Shown here: positions 1-10,548 of the stretch, in pieces
Layout of the letters: the number at the start of each line of letters is the position of its first letter
How positions within the stretch are numbered: the stretch's first letter is position 1
NCBI RefSeq assembly: GCF_030643825.1
Contig: NZ_CP101717.1
Span: 1,860,001-1,924,000, forward strand
Source of the DNA: Salinispirillum sp. LH 10-3-1
GTDB lineage: Bacteria > Pseudomonadota > Gammaproteobacteria > Pseudomonadales > Natronospirillaceae
Length of the DNA stretch: 64,000 bases
Reading direction: 5' to 3'
Notes under the pieces: model-generated
The model's database searches: none
Seen by the model: only the letters and a program-made list of their open reading frames with translations
Told to the model about the DNA's origin: nothing
Made by a program: the position numbers and the translations under genes

Positions 1-396
1 CAGATTATTCTGGAAATTGCCTTGCAGCGTAGCCTCGTTGACGTCAAAGGTAATGTTGCCCGGCATGTTCAAAATGATTTGGTCGCCATTACGAGTCACC
101 GTTACCCCGGTACCCGCCATCTCTTCCCGCAGCTTGGCTTCCTGAACGTCCATATAGACACCAACAGAGCCGCCTGCCACACCACCGATACCGGCACCGA
201 TCAAGGCCCCTTTCAGTCGGTTATCGCCGCTGACCATTGCACCAACCACACCACCAACAATGGCACCGCCCACGGCAACCTTGGCTGCATTGGAGGTCTG
301 GCGCTCACCGGTATAAGGGTTAATGGTTGTACAACCAGCCATCAATACAGCAGAGGCCGTCAGCGCAATCAGGCTTTGTTTAAAAGGTTTCGTCAT
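1..396 (-). CDS. OmpA-family outer-membrane lipoprotein with glycine zipper (3' end outside window)
   Basis: This gene runs leftward off the window, so only the first 132 codons are present. The N-terminus MTKPFKQSLIALTASAVL followed by MAGC is a lipoprotein signal with a lipobox. A glycine-rich stretch (GGAIVGGVVGAM, GALIGAGIGGVAGG; about residues 40-75) is a glycine-zipper segment. The last visible residues (ITFDVNEATL) match the start of an OmpA-like peptidoglycan-binding domain, as in YfiB-type lipoproteins. I chose the ATG at 396 because GGAG lies 9 nt upstream; the in-frame ATG at 405 would sit directly on that GGAG. It is divergent from the nuclease gene at 559. The OmpA domain assignment rests on its first few residues only. 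Confidence 0.75.
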   Translation of the reverse strand, partial: MTKPFKQSLIALTASAVLMAGCTTINPYTGERQTSNAAKVAVGGAIVGGVVGAMVSGDNRLKGALIGAGIGGVAGGSVGVYMDVQEAKLREEMAGTGVTVTRNGDQIILNMPGNITFDVNEATLQGNFQNNL

Positions 397-558
397 TATT
401 TTCATCTCCATTGATGTCCACGAAATTCATCCGGAATAATAAGCCCGGTTATGCTAAGTATGCCGTGTGTGCTTGCGATTTAGTAGGGACTGGTTCAGTC
501 TTTTCTTTGTATACGACGATTACGCCTCACCCTATACTGGATCGCTCGACGGTAAGCC

Positions 559-2247
559 ATGACAACTCACGCAGAAGCGGCCAAAAATCAGCCGCATCCA
601 CTCTACTATTTAAACAACTTCCGTCGCGTATTGGCGTGGGTGGTAGAACGCTACAACGACATCTTAACCTCGGAAGAACGCACCTTTATCGCAACCTTTA
701 ACGATGCCCTTCCCACCCAAGCACAGGCCTTGCTGGTACGTATGGTCATGCGGAAGGGGATATACTTCCGCTATAGCAAACTCATCTATGCAGAGATTGG
801 TGACCAAGACGACGCACTGGCACCGCTGCTACAGCACGGCATGATTGTCGACAACCCCACCTTGTCTTTAGCCGACGCGGGTCGTCTGTTAACCGCAGGG
901 GAAGTCGGTCGCCTAGCAACCCATCTCGGACACACCCGTCGAGCCACCAAAGCACAATTGTTGAGCCACCTTGAAAGCGTCGGCACAGAAGCTCGCCCCT
1001 GGAACGAATGGTACCTATCGCCAGACCAAGTCCAACACAGTGACCACAAGAGCGATCCGCTCTATGAACTGACCGTGATGACCATTTGCGATCGCTTGCG
1101 GTTGATGTTTTTTGGCAACCTTCATCAGGCATGGAGTACCTTTGTTCTCGAGGAACTTGGGTTGTTTCGATTCGAAACAGTGCCCTTCGATCGATCGGCT
1201 CGACCGTTTAATCACGGTTCGGAAATTGATACCTATATGGCCTTGCACGCCTGCCGAGAAGCATTTGATGCTGGGGTACCAGCCAGCATCCTACTGCCTC
1301 AAATACCAACGGTGTCGGCAAGCAACACGTGGTTAAATACGCGACGCGAGCGCTTGGTCTACAACCTAGCTTACCAACTGGAAAGAAGTCATGACGTTGA
1401 ACGTGCTCTGTCGTTGTACAACGAACTGCAATACCCCGGTGCTCGACTGAGAAGAATTCGTATCCTAGAACACCAAGGTCGCTTCAACGAGGCTCTGACG
1501 CTGACAAATCAAGCCCACCAACGGCCTGAAAACGAAGCCGAAAGCCAGAGTATTGCCCGCATTCTGCCTCGACTGTGCCGCAAACTAGGCTTGCCGTTAC
1601 CCAGCTTACAGCCTAACGGCGAAACCGAGATAATTGAGCTCAAGGCTCCTGCACTTTGCCGGTGTGTGGAAGAGGATGCAGTACAGGCTTTGCACACTGA
1701 TCAAAGCCCCGTTTATTTCGTTGAAAACAGCCTGATTAACAGCCTGCTGGGCTTGCTACTCTGGCCAGCCGTCTTCGCCAATGTCCCCGGTGCATTTTTC
1801 AACCCTTATCAAGCTGGACCAGCAGACCTTAACCAACCGGACTTTCAGCGTCGGCGGCAGGACCTTATTAATGCCCAACTCGCCAAACTTGATGATGGCA
1901 CTTACAAGAGCTTTATGCGGAGCCACTTTCAAGAGAAGCAGGGCATGCAGTCGCCTTTCGTCTATTGGGAACTGCTGACTGACGAACTGTTGGAATTGAG
2001 TTTACGGTGCATTCCGGCCACTCATCTGAAAGCCATGTTCACGCGAATTCTGTTCGATATACCCGCCAACCGCAGTGGCTTGCCCGACCTTATACAGTTT
2101 TGGCCTTGCCAATACCGCTATGTTCTCTTGGAAGTCAAAGGGCCAGGCGATCGACTGCAAGACAATCAAAAGCGCTGGTTAGACTATTTTTCCACCCACG
2201 ACATCCCCGCTAAAGTCGTCATGGTGGGGCGCCCTGATATTCCATGA
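559..2247 (+). CDS. FAN1-like VRR-NUC domain nuclease
   Basis: A 562-aa protein of the bacterial FAN1/KIAA1018 type, structure-specific nucleases that act on flapped or cross-linked DNA. The C-terminal VRR-NUC domain (about residues 440-560) shows the PD-(D/E)XK-like core: SGLPDLIQF, then LLEVKGPGDRLQDNQKRW, giving the D...ExK catalytic triad and the Q of the family. The N-terminal part (YYLNNFRRVLAWV onward) resembles the FAN1 winged-helix and TPR-like regions. Length is normal for the family. A TATACT hexamer at 533-538 may be its -10 box. A PLP enzyme gene follows after 38 bp and may be co-transcribed, but I see no functional link. Confidence 0.85.
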   Translation: MTTHAEAAKNQPHPLYYLNNFRRVLAWVVERYNDILTSEERTFIATFNDALPTQAQALLVRMVMRKGIYFRYSKLIYAEIGDQDDALAPLLQHGMIVDNPTLSLADAGRLLTAGEVGRLATHLGHTRRATKAQLLSHLESVGTEARPWNEWYLSPDQVQHSDHKSDPLYELTVMTICDRLRLMFFGNLHQAWSTFVLEELGLFRFETVPFDRSARPFNHGSEIDTYMALHACREAFDAGVPASILLPQIPTVSASNTWLNTRRERLVYNLAYQLERSHDVERALSLYNELQYPGARLRRIRILEHQGRFNEALTLTNQAHQRPENEAESQSIARILPRLCRKLGLPLPSLQPNGETEIIELKAPALCRCVEEDAVQALHTDQSPVYFVENSLINSLLGLLLWPAVFANVPGAFFNPYQAGPADLNQPDFQRRRQDLINAQLAKLDDGTYKSFMRSHFQEKQGMQSPFVYWELLTDELLELSLRCIPATHLKAMFTRILFDIPANRSGLPDLIQFWPCQYRYVLLEVKGPGDRLQDNQKRWLDYFSTHDIPAKVVMVGRPDIP

Positions 2248-2285
2248 TAATATAAGGTAATAACTGTTATTTAGGTGCCATTCGC

Positions 2286-3329
2286 ATGCGAGCTTGGGTT
2301 AACGACGCCGTCAGGGCAATTGAAGCAGACTTTCAACGATCGGCTGACACACATCTCATTAAACTGCCACTGGCTTGTTTTCCGCAGATAGACCTGTACC
2401 TCAAAGACGAAAGCACTCATCCCACGGGCAGCTTAAAGCACCGCCTTGCCCGCTCGTTGTTTCTGTATGGCCTGTGCAATGGCCACATCAAGAAAGGCAC
2501 CACCATCATTGAAGCCTCCTCCGGCTCTACTGCGGTATCTGAGGCTTATTTTGCGCGCTTACTGGGATTACCCTTCATCGCCGTTATGCCGTCCAGCACC
2601 GCGTGTCGCAAAATTGAACAAGTGGAGTTTTACGGCGGGCGCTGTCACTTTGTTGATGACGGCAGCCAAATTTACGCCGAAGCAGAACGCCTCGCACAGG
2701 AAACCAACGGTCACTTTATGGACCAGTTTACGTACGCCGAGCGCGCCACCGACTGGCGTGGCAATAACAACATCGCCGACAGCTTGTTCAGCCAGATGGC
2801 ATTGGAACGGTTCCCTGTACCACGATATGTGGTGATGAGTGCTGGAACGGGCGGCACTTCAGCCACCCTTGGCCGCTTTATACGCTATCAACGTTACGCC
2901 ACCGAATTGGTGGTGGTCGATCCTGAACATTCAGTGTTTTTTGATAGCTATCAAAGCGGCGACATTTCACTTACTGGCAACCAAAGCAGTCGCATCGAAG
3001 GCATTGGCCGGCCACGTGTTGAACCCTCCTTTGTGGCCAGTGTGATTGATCGCATGATCAAGGTACCCGACGCTGCTTCCATGGCTACCTTACGCTGGCT
3101 GGAAAGGCTAATTGGCCGTAAGGCTGGCGGTTCAACCGGCACCAATCTATGGGGTGCCCTGCAATTGGCAAAGGAAATGGCAGAGCGCGATGAAGCAGGC
3201 TCTATCGTTACCGTGCTATGCGATACCGGCGAGCGATATTTCGACACCTATCACAATGATGCTTGGGTAGCACAGCATATTGGCGAACTCAACGAGTGGT
3301 CAGCACAACTGCCAACGTTGACCGACTGA
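2286..3329 (+). CDS. PLP-dependent cysteine synthase-family enzyme (possible L-cysteine desulfhydrase)
   Basis: A 347-aa fold-type II PLP enzyme. The Schiff-base lysine is probably K51 in [12 protein letters not shown], and the phosphate-binding loop is [29 protein letters not shown] matches the substrate Asn/Ser loop region of the cysteine synthase family. Overall layout resembles Cds1-type enzymes, which degrade cysteine to pyruvate, ammonia and sulfide, rather than CysK, because the canonical CysK sequence around the lysine is not kept. That assignment is from memory of the family and is less certain than the fold. The ATG at 2286 has AGGTG about 9 nt upstream. It probably shares a transcript with the nuclease gene before it. 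Confidence 0.8.
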   Translation: MRAWVNDAVRAIEADFQRSADTHLIKLPLACFPQIDLYLKDESTHPTGSLKHRLARSLFLYGLCNGHIKKGTTIIEASSGSTAVSEAYFARLLGLPFIAVMPSSTACRKIEQVEFYGGRCHFVDDGSQIYAEAERLAQETNGHFMDQFTYAERATDWRGNNNIADSLFSQMALERFPVPRYVVMSAGTGGTSATLGRFIRYQRYATELVVVDPEHSVFFDSYQSGDISLTGNQSSRIEGIGRPRVEPSFVASVIDRMIKVPDAASMATLRWLERLIGRKAGGSTGTNLWGALQLAKEMAERDEAGSIVTVLCDTGERYFDTYHNDAWVAQHIGELNEWSAQLPTLTD

Positions 3330-3388
3330 TCTTGTCAGCGCATAGCAGCGTATTAAAGATACATTCGCCAGCCAGTTGAGTTCCTACG

Positions 3389-3574
3389 ATGTTTGGACTG
3401 TTTAAGCAAAATCCGACAAAAAAATTGCAAAATGCCTATGAGCGAAAGCTATCAGAAGCGATGCAGGCACAACGCAGCGGGGATATTCGTCAGTATTCTC
3501 TGTTAACCGAAGAAGCGGAGGCGATTTTTGCGCAAATAAACAACGCAGAGAAAAACGAACAACAGAAGCGCTGA
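3389..3574 (+). CDS. small DUF6435-type protein
   Basis: A 61-aa basic protein starting MFGLFKQNPTKKLQNAYE, the signature opening of a small family of unknown function (DUF6435, similar to Lacal_2735 proteins) found next to assorted genes in marine gammaproteobacteria. It is predicted to be all helical (QAQRSGDIRQYSLLTEEAE) with no signal peptide or membrane segment. It lies 59 bp after the PLP gene on the same strand and is followed at once by a hairpin terminator. No function can be assigned from sequence. Confidence 0.75.
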   Translation: MFGLFKQNPTKKLQNAYERKLSEAMQAQRSGDIRQYSLLTEEAEAIFAQINNAEKNEQQKR

Positions 3575-3599
3575 GCAATAGTTTGATAAGAAAACCATA

Positions 3600-3620
3600 A
3601 CGGGCTTGCAAAAAGCCCGT
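3600..3620. terminator. hairpin between convergent genes
   Basis: An 8-bp perfect stem ACGGGCTT / AAGCCCGT with a 5-nt loop lies between two convergent genes (ends at 3574 and 3635). T-tracts are weak on both sides, so it is probably a bidirectional but modest terminator. Confidence 0.6.
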
Positions 3621-3634
3621 CTCTGCGCGTTGCA

Positions 3635-4024
3635 TTAAATCAAACGCAGAAGCACATAGAGCCCGCCGAAGATAGAGAATGCCAACGGAATCATCAAAGT
3701 AAAGCGGATACGGTCGTCTTTGCGCTTGTGGCGCATAAAGTTCAGTACCAACCCGGCAGCAGACAGAAAAAACACCGCGACAATGTACAGCACGGCGCCT
3801 TGAAGAACATCCAGATCCCATCCAGCCTGTACCGTCACTCTAAACCAACGATCAAACAACGACTCCATCTCAGGACGAGCCCGTTCAATAATAATCAACG
3901 GAGGCAGCATTAGAATTAACGCCGCAATGCTGAGGAAATTCGTCACTTTAATAATGATGTCGGGGCCTTTGCGACGTTCTTCGCGCACAGGCTTACCAAT
4001 CTGAGATTCAACGATCATAGCCAT
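3635..4024 (-). CDS. hypothetical inner-membrane protein, three transmembrane segments
   Basis: A 129-aa protein I do not recognise. After a short charged N-terminus (EERRKGPD) there are three hydrophobic segments: about residues 27-46 (VTNFLSIAALILMLPPLIII), 73-94 (LQGAVLYIVAVFFLSAAGLVL) and 109-127 (FTLMIPLAFSIFGGLYVLL). The loop between the last two is strongly basic (MRHKRKDDRIR), so by the positive-inside rule it is cytoplasmic. It stands alone, with an IS3 insertion about 180 bp upstream of its start, which may have changed its promoter region. Confidence 0.7.
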   Translation of the reverse strand: MAMIVESQIGKPVREERRKGPDIIIKVTNFLSIAALILMLPPLIIIERARPEMESLFDRWFRVTVQAGWDLDVLQGAVLYIVAVFFLSAAGLVLNFMRHKRKDDRIRFTLMIPLAFSIFGGLYVLLRLI

Positions 4025-4211
4025 ACCTTGAGAAAGAGGTTGTCCGAGATCATTCTTCGGACGGTCAGTTAACAGGTTTAGTGTGCCTGAGAACCTTTTT
4101 AAAAGGAATAATTACCCGCTCAACGCAGACAGACGCTGCCATAAAGGCTTGTCCGCACAGAGCCGTATCAGAACCCTCCCGATCAAAGCGTCGGGATTCT
4201 ATATGTAGTGG

Positions 4212-5434
<1,223 letters not shown>

Positions 5435-5576
5435 TTAGGTGGCCAAATTCACTATGCCACTACAATACCACTACAAACCCCTACGGTGTAGAGGCCTGTT
5501 GGGAGCATCTAAAACCTTGACCCACTCTCCTGCGCGTGCTCTCCTCTATCCAGAACAATTATCTATAAAAACAACC

Positions 5577-6299
5577 ATGAGCAAGCCCGTGCTAAAAATA
5601 TTCATCGCAGACGATCACCCATTGTTTCGTGATGCCATCATCAGTGTGATCCGCGAGCGTTTTCCCCAAACGCATATTGCTGAAGCGGACGATTTGCCTT
5701 CTGCCTTAGCCTCTCTACTGCATACCGAAGCTGAAACCAATATTGCAGTCGCAGAGAATGACGGCTGGGATCTCCTATTGCTCGACCTCAATATGCCTGG
5801 CATGGACGGTTTGAACGGACTTATTCAGGTGCGCAATGCTTTACCAGACATGACGGTTATCGTGGTTTCCGCAGAGGTAGAACGCCAAACGATTCTCCAA
5901 GCAATGAACTTTGGCGCAGCGGGTTACATTCCCAAGTCGTCATCGCGCACGCAAATGGCTGATGCGATAGAAAAGGTGTTAGCCGGTGATGTGTACGTGC
6001 CCGCAGAGATTTTACGTCAGGCCACTCCTCCAATCGCGGCAGCCAATACGGGATCTATCGCGGCAACATCACAGATCAATCCAAGTACTTTGCACGCGCT
6101 CACGCGCAAGCAATTGCAGGTCTTAGAACGTATGACGCGGGGAGAATCGAACAAACAAATTGCCCATCACCTGAACATTGCGGAGACCACGGTGAAGACG
6201 CATGTGTCTGCCATTTTGCGTCTGCTCGGAGCGCAGAACCGTGTGCAGGCCATATTGGCGGCTAAGCAACTCGATTTCACGCCGTATCTTCGGCACTGA
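5577..6299 (+). CDS. NarL/LuxR-type response regulator
   Basis: A 240-aa two-domain regulator. The receiver has the acidic pair in IADDHPLF, the phospho-acceptor Asp in LLLDLNMPGMDGL, Ser in VVSAE and Lys in YIPKSSS. The C-terminus is a LuxR-type HTH (LTRKQLQVLERMTRGESNKQ... through VKTHVSAILRLLG). I placed the start at 5577 (MSKPVLKIF); upstream in-frame ATGs lie in or near the IS end. It converges on the hybrid kinase gene with a 23-bp tail-to-tail overlap (6277-6299), suggesting a cognate pair. It resembles the ErbR/EraR regulators of the Pseudomonas ethanol-oxidation locus. An IS3 copy ends 112 bp before its start and may have altered expression. Confidence 0.88.
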   Translation: MSKPVLKIFIADDHPLFRDAIISVIRERFPQTHIAEADDLPSALASLLHTEAETNIAVAENDGWDLLLLDLNMPGMDGLNGLIQVRNALPDMTVIVVSAEVERQTILQAMNFGAAGYIPKSSSRTQMADAIEKVLAGDVYVPAEILRQATPPIAAANTGSIAATSQINPSTLHALTRKQLQVLERMTRGESNKQIAHHLNIAETTVKTHVSAILRLLGAQNRVQAILAAKQLDFTPYLRH

Positions 6300-7632
6300 T
6301 CAGCGCCGATAAAAGCGCTCGCAAGCGATGTGGCTTGACGGGTTTGTGCAACAAACGGAAGCCGAATTCTTTAACCTGCGTTTTCAAAACCGCGCTGTGA
6401 TCCGCCGTAATCACCACCGACGGTACAGGCTTAACGCGAACCTGTTGTACCTGCTGCAATACGTCCACACCCAATGTCTCTTGGTCAAGATGATAGTCCG
6501 ACAGCAACACATCGACCGAAGCCGTACCCACATCGACTTGTTTGGCCAGTGACGCGAAATCCACTGCTGTGATGACATGACACCCCCACCCAACCAATAG
6601 CGTCCGCATGGCGTTCGCAACCTGGAGATCATTTTCGATCAGCCAAATGCAGGAACCCTCAAGCGGATGCGCTGCAACCTCCAAAGATGTCGACACTGGC
6701 CCGCACGGGCGCTCGCCAGCCCCACGTGGCAGACGAATTCTGAAACAAGAGCCTTTACCAAGGTTCGATCTTACGCTGATAGGATGGTTCAGCAATCGAG
6801 CTATCTTATCAACGATTGCCAGGCCAAGCCCCAACCCTCTGTCCACGCGGTCAGACTGCGTCGGCAGACGTTGAAACTCCACGAAGATACTCGACAATTG
6901 GTGCTCGGCTATGCCCGGCCCGGAGTCCCAAATTTCAATATCGACGCTGTCGACGTGCACACGACAGCCCAAAACGACCCGCCCGCCTTTAGGAGTGTAA
7001 CGCACAGCGTTGCTGAGAAAATTGCGCAATACACGACCCAACAAGGTGGCATCACTGACCACAGTCAACCGTGTGCTGTGAGCGCTGAAAAGCACGCCTT
7101 CCCTACCCGCTATGTGCCGATATTCCACCGCCAATTGAGCCAACAGATCGTCTAAGCAAAACGCCGAGATGTCCGGCTGAATAACTCCTGCATCCAAACG
7201 GGAGATATCAATCAAGGTCCCCAATAAACGATCAATGTTATCCAGCGAGTGACTGACCGACTGAATTAAGTCAGCGGTCTCTAGATTCACCGGTTGCTCC
7301 AATAACGCACCGACAAACAGCCGCGCCGCATTGAGCGGCTGAAGCACATCGTGGCTGACGGCGGCCAAAAAGCGAGTTTTTGAATGATTGGCTTGCTCGG
7401 CTTCCTGTTTAGCCGCCCGCAAACGCTGCGCCAGTTCTGTCAGTTCGGCGGTGCGTTCACGTACCTGTTCAGCCAATGCGGTGGCGTGTTCAAAGGCGGC
7501 ATAGGGTGCAGAGCTCACCGAACTGCCCGCTTCAACACGCTCAATCAGCGCCGCGTTGATACGTCGCAGTCGCTGATTTTCGAGCTCCAGCTCAACAATC
7601 TTCGATGACTCATTCATGTGTTCATCGGTCAT
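6277..7632 (-). CDS. NahK/ErcS'-like hybrid histidine kinase, no membrane segment
   Basis: A 451-aa cytoplasmic hybrid kinase. An N-terminal coiled coil (residues 10-85) leads to the H-box FLAAVSHDVLQPLNAARLF with H94, the version typical of the NahK/ErcS' family. An HATPase_c domain follows (N-box FLSNAVRYTPKGG, G1 DSGPGI, G2 GLGLGLAI), then a C-terminal receiver with phospho-acceptor Asp in LLSDYHLD and Lys in LHKPVKP. No sensor domain is present, which fits a kinase controlled by a separate partner. It overlaps the 3' end of the NosP-like gene by 11 bp, so the two are translationally coupled. The start could also be MNESSK at 7617. Confidence 0.87.
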   Translation of the reverse strand: MTDEHMNESSKIVELELENQRLRRINAALIERVEAGSSVSSAPYAAFEHATALAEQVRERTAELTELAQRLRAAKQEAEQANHSKTRFLAAVSHDVLQPLNAARLFVGALLEQPVNLETADLIQSVSHSLDNIDRLLGTLIDISRLDAGVIQPDISAFCLDDLLAQLAVEYRHIAGREGVLFSAHSTRLTVVSDATLLGRVLRNFLSNAVRYTPKGGRVVLGCRVHVDSVDIEIWDSGPGIAEHQLSSIFVEFQRLPTQSDRVDRGLGLGLAIVDKIARLLNHPISVRSNLGKGSCFRIRLPRGAGERPCGPVSTSLEVAAHPLEGSCIWLIENDLQVANAMRTLLVGWGCHVITAVDFASLAKQVDVGTASVDVLLSDYHLDQETLGVDVLQQVQQVRVKPVPSVVITADHSAVLKTQVKEFGFRLLHKPVKPHRLRALLSALISAEDTA

Positions 7633-8764
7633 CAGGGTACCCCAACATCACACCCGTGAACGTCTGGTTTATATGCACACCGTCGTAATGTTCACCATAG
7701 GTATTGAACCCTAGCACGCTATGCTGACGCAGGAAGTGTGATGCCGCGGCGTCTTGAGCGCGATACTCAAGCTCAGTGCGACGTAGAAAGCAGTCGCAGC
7801 CCAAGGTCATCAGCGGTTTGCCAATACGCGCCTCAATGGCAGCAAAACAGCGCTCTAAATCGGGTAATATCGGCTGTGGGGCCATGGTGGTGAGCACCAT
7901 GCCATTACCCACAGCGCAGTAAAACGTGATGCTATCGTCAGCATTCACGCGCTGTATAGAGCGCACGTAGTAGTCGTCACCCGTACGCACGGCCAGCGGG
8001 TGTAAGGCAAACACCGTCGGGTCTAACTGCTCGCGGGCGACACCAACGGCGTGCGCGTAAGCCTGTGCTGCCGGTTCCGCATTGAGTTCAAAGATGGTTC
8101 GGGTGGTCGGGTCAGATTCGGTGACCACCAACTTGTCGCCGAGCGGACTCATGTGGTGTGTGGTAAACACCTCGAACGGTAAATCGGTATGAAAAACGAT
8201 CAATATCGCCGCTTGAGTGTGAAATTGGCCATTAATGAACACATGCGTACGGGCAAGGTGAATATCATCACCTGCCGAGCCACCAAAATGGGGAATGCTG
8301 CCGAGTACGGCATCAAGTGCGCCCAGCACGCGCTCTTCTTGGCTGGATAGGCCATCCAATAGCGTCATCGCAAAGGAACGCCCTGACACCGCGCCGGGAT
8401 GAATCCTAGCCAACAGTTCGTCCAGTGTGCGCTGCGCTTCCGTGAAGCCGAATTCTGGCAACTGCTCGATCAAGCTCGCGGCGATGGTAAAATAGCTGGC
8501 ATCGAATCCGATAGCGGACACCGAACCACGTGCGTAGCCTTGCGCATTGATCTCACCCGCCGTCGTACAACCAATCAATTGTACTGCGGGTAAATACCTG
8601 TTGAGCGCATCTGCAAGCGGTGCCAACGCGTATTCCGCCGAACAGAAAAACAACACCGTATGTACGGGTTTGCCCGCAAATTGATCGGCCAGCGACTGCG
8701 CCACTTCGATGGGGTCTATGGCGTCAGACCAAGCCGGATAGATGGCAAGTGATGTGTTCGACAT
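7622..8764 (-). CDS. NosP-like FIST-domain sensor protein
   Basis: A 380-aa protein with FIST_N (about residues 35-225; HTVLFFCSAEYALAPLADAL, QLIGCTTAGEI, GGSAGDD) and FIST_C (about 230-365; ITFYCAVGNGMVLTTM, TLGCDCFLRR, VLGFNTYGEHYDGVHINQT). NosP proteins are haem-binding nitric-oxide sensors encoded with the kinase NahK, whose autophosphorylation they inhibit; haem binding here is inferred only from family and context. The ATG at 8764 is preferred to an in-frame TTG at 8782; neither has a strong ribosome site. It is the first gene of a two-gene operon with the hybrid kinase. Confidence 0.82.
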   Translation of the reverse strand: MSNTSLAIYPAWSDAIDPIEVAQSLADQFAGKPVHTVLFFCSAEYALAPLADALNRYLPAVQLIGCTTAGEINAQGYARGSVSAIGFDASYFTIAASLIEQLPEFGFTEAQRTLDELLARIHPGAVSGRSFAMTLLDGLSSQEERVLGALDAVLGSIPHFGGSAGDDIHLARTHVFINGQFHTQAAILIVFHTDLPFEVFTTHHMSPLGDKLVVTESDPTTRTIFELNAEPAAQAYAHAVGVAREQLDPTVFALHPLAVRTGDDYYVRSIQRVNADDSITFYCAVGNGMVLTTMAPQPILPDLERCFAAIEARIGKPLMTLGCDCFLRRTELEYRAQDAAASHFLRQHSVLGFNTYGEHYDGVHINQTFTGVMLGYPDDR

Positions 8765-8888
8765 GGTGTGATACGTCAGCAACCATTGAGAATATTGATA
8801 TATATTGAGAGTGCCACAAAATGGATTGCAGATGCACCCCCAACACTCAGTACTGAGCCTGAGGGAGCACCTGCCTCAACAAGCGAGC

Positions 8889-10409
8889 TTAGAAAAAGCC
8901 CATCGGATTAACATCGTAACTGACCAACATGTTCTTGGTGTTCTGATAGGCGCTGAGCATCATCTTATGATTCTCACGGCCCACACCCGACTTTTTATAA
9001 CCGCCAAACGCAGCATGTGCGGGGTAGTGATGATAGCAGTTGGTCCATACGCGACCCGCTTCTATCGCTCGCCCCATGCGATAAGCACGGTTCATGTCGC
9101 GCGTCCATAAGCCGGCACCCAAGCCGAACTCACTGTCGTTGGCAATGGCTAGGGCTTCTTCTTCAGTTTTGAAGGTGGTCACCGACACCACAGGGCCAAA
9201 AATCTCCTCTTGGAACACGCGCATCTTGTTGTGGCCTTTCAGCAGCGTGGGCTGAATGTAGTAGCCTGCATCGAGGTCATTACCCAGCTTCTCCTTGCCG
9301 CCACCCATCAACACTTGCGCACCTTCTTCGGCTGCGATGGTGAAATACGAAAGAATTTTATCGTACTGCTCGGCCGACGCTTGCGCCCCCACCATCACCT
9401 CGGAATCCAAAGGGTTGCCGCGTTTGATCTGCTTGGTGCGTTCAATCACCATGGCAATAAACCGATCATAAATGTCTTCTTGAATCAGCAGCCGCGACGG
9501 GCAGGTACAGACTTCACCCTGATTGAAAAACGCCAACACCACACCTTCTACACACTTGCTGAGGTAACTGTCTTCGTGGTCTAACACGTCTTTAAAATAG
9601 ATGTTGGGGGATTTTCCGCCCAGCTCAACCGTGGACGGAATGATGTTCTCGGCGGCGCATTTCATGATGTGAGCACCGACCGGCGTAGAGCCTGTAAAAG
9701 CTATTTTGGCAATGCGTTTGCTGGTAGCCAACGCTTGACCAGCTTCTGCACCCAAACCATTCACCACATTCAGCACGCCTGCAGGCAATAAATCACCCAC
9801 CAACTCCATAAATTTAAGAATTGACCACGGCGTTTGCTCGGCCGGCTTCAACACAATGCAATTACCGGTGGCCAAAGCAGGCGCCAGCTTCCACGCCGCC
9901 ATCAACAACGGAAAGTTCCACGGAATGATCTGACCGACCACGCCCAAAGGTTCATTGAAGTGATAGGCAATTGTATTGCTGTCAATTTCGCCAATGGAAC
10001 CTTCTTGCGCTCGGATGACTCCGGCAAAATAGCGGAAGTGATCGACGGCAAGCGGAATATCGGCATTCAAGGTTTCACGCACCGCTTTACCGTTGTCCCA
10101 GGTTTCGGCGATGGCCATCATTTCAAGATTCTGCTCCAAACGATCAGCAATCTTCAGCAGAATGTTAGAACGCTCGGTCACCGATGTTTTGCCCCATGCC
10201 GCTTTTGCCGCATGCGCGGCGTCTAAGGCGAGTTCAATGTCTTCAGCCGTCGACCGCGGTATACGGCAAAACTCGCGCCCGGTAACAGGCGAGATGTTAT
10301 CGAAATACTTACCATTTACGGGTTTTACCCACTCGCCACCGATGAAGTTTTCATACTGGGCGTTCAAGGATACAGTAGAGCCGGGTTGACCAGGATTAAC
10401 ATAGATCAT
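8889..10409 (-). CDS. exaC: aldehyde dehydrogenase, ExaC/AldB type
   Basis: A 506-aa NAD(P)-dependent aldehyde dehydrogenase. Visible motifs are [20 protein letters not shown] (cofactor binding), [22 protein letters not shown] with the general-base Glu, and [14 protein letters not shown] with the nucleophilic Cys. The C-terminus ends [14 protein letters not shown], characteristic of the acetaldehyde dehydrogenases ExaC/AldB/AcoD. The start has AGAGGT about 7 nt upstream. In Pseudomonas aeruginosa exaC lies near the NosP-NahK and Erb/Era regulatory genes, and the same neighbourhood is seen here, so control by the adjacent regulator is likely but unproven. It is divergent from the SulP gene. 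Confidence 0.88.
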   Translation of the reverse strand: MIYVNPGQPGSTVSLNAQYENFIGGEWVKPVNGKYFDNISPVTGREFCRIPRSTAEDIELALDAAHAAKAAWGKTSVTERSNILLKIADRLEQNLEMMAIAETWDNGKAVRETLNADIPLAVDHFRYFAGVIRAQEGSIGEIDSNTIAYHFNEPLGVVGQIIPWNFPLLMAAWKLAPALATGNCIVLKPAEQTPWSILKFMELVGDLLPAGVLNVVNGLGAEAGQALATSKRIAKIAFTGSTPVGAHIMKCAAENIIPSTVELGGKSPNIYFKDVLDHEDSYLSKCVEGVVLAFFNQGEVCTCPSRLLIQEDIYDRFIAMVIERTKQIKRGNPLDSEVMVGAQASAEQYDKILSYFTIAAEEGAQVLMGGGKEKLGNDLDAGYYIQPTLLKGHNKMRVFQEEIFGPVVSVTTFKTEEEALAIANDSEFGLGAGLWTRDMNRAYRMGRAIEAGRVWTNCYHHYPAHAAFGGYKKSGVGRENHKMMLSAYQNTKNMLVSYDVNPMGFF

Positions 10410-10520
10410 GATGCGTACCTCTTATCTTGTTGTTATTAAAAAGGTCTCTAAACCTCTTCTGAGCCCCATCATTCTAAACACCGAAAGACAACCCATGACA
10501 TGCTGCCTTAGGTGGGAAAA

Positions 10521-10537
10521 CCTCCTACTTTAGGAGG
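10521..10537 (+). promoter_or_regulatory. hairpin pairing the Shine-Dalgarno of the SulP gene
   Basis: CCTCCTA (10521-10527) and TAGGAGG (10531-10537) are perfectly complementary around a 3-nt loop. The right arm is the strong ribosome-binding site AGGAGG lying about 9-11 nt before the TTG at 10549, so the site would be hidden in the folded RNA. Confidence 0.45.
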
Positions 10538-10548
10538 AGTTAACCCTG

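Noticed and set aside
411-701. 96-codon plus-strand frame before and inside the FAN1-like gene
   Set aside because: Most of it is an alternative frame of the nuclease N-terminus; the nuclease frame has clear family motifs.
5439-5576. 46-residue N-terminal extension of the response regulator
   Set aside because: It begins inside the IS end and has no domain; the receiver starts normally at MSKPVLKIF (5577).
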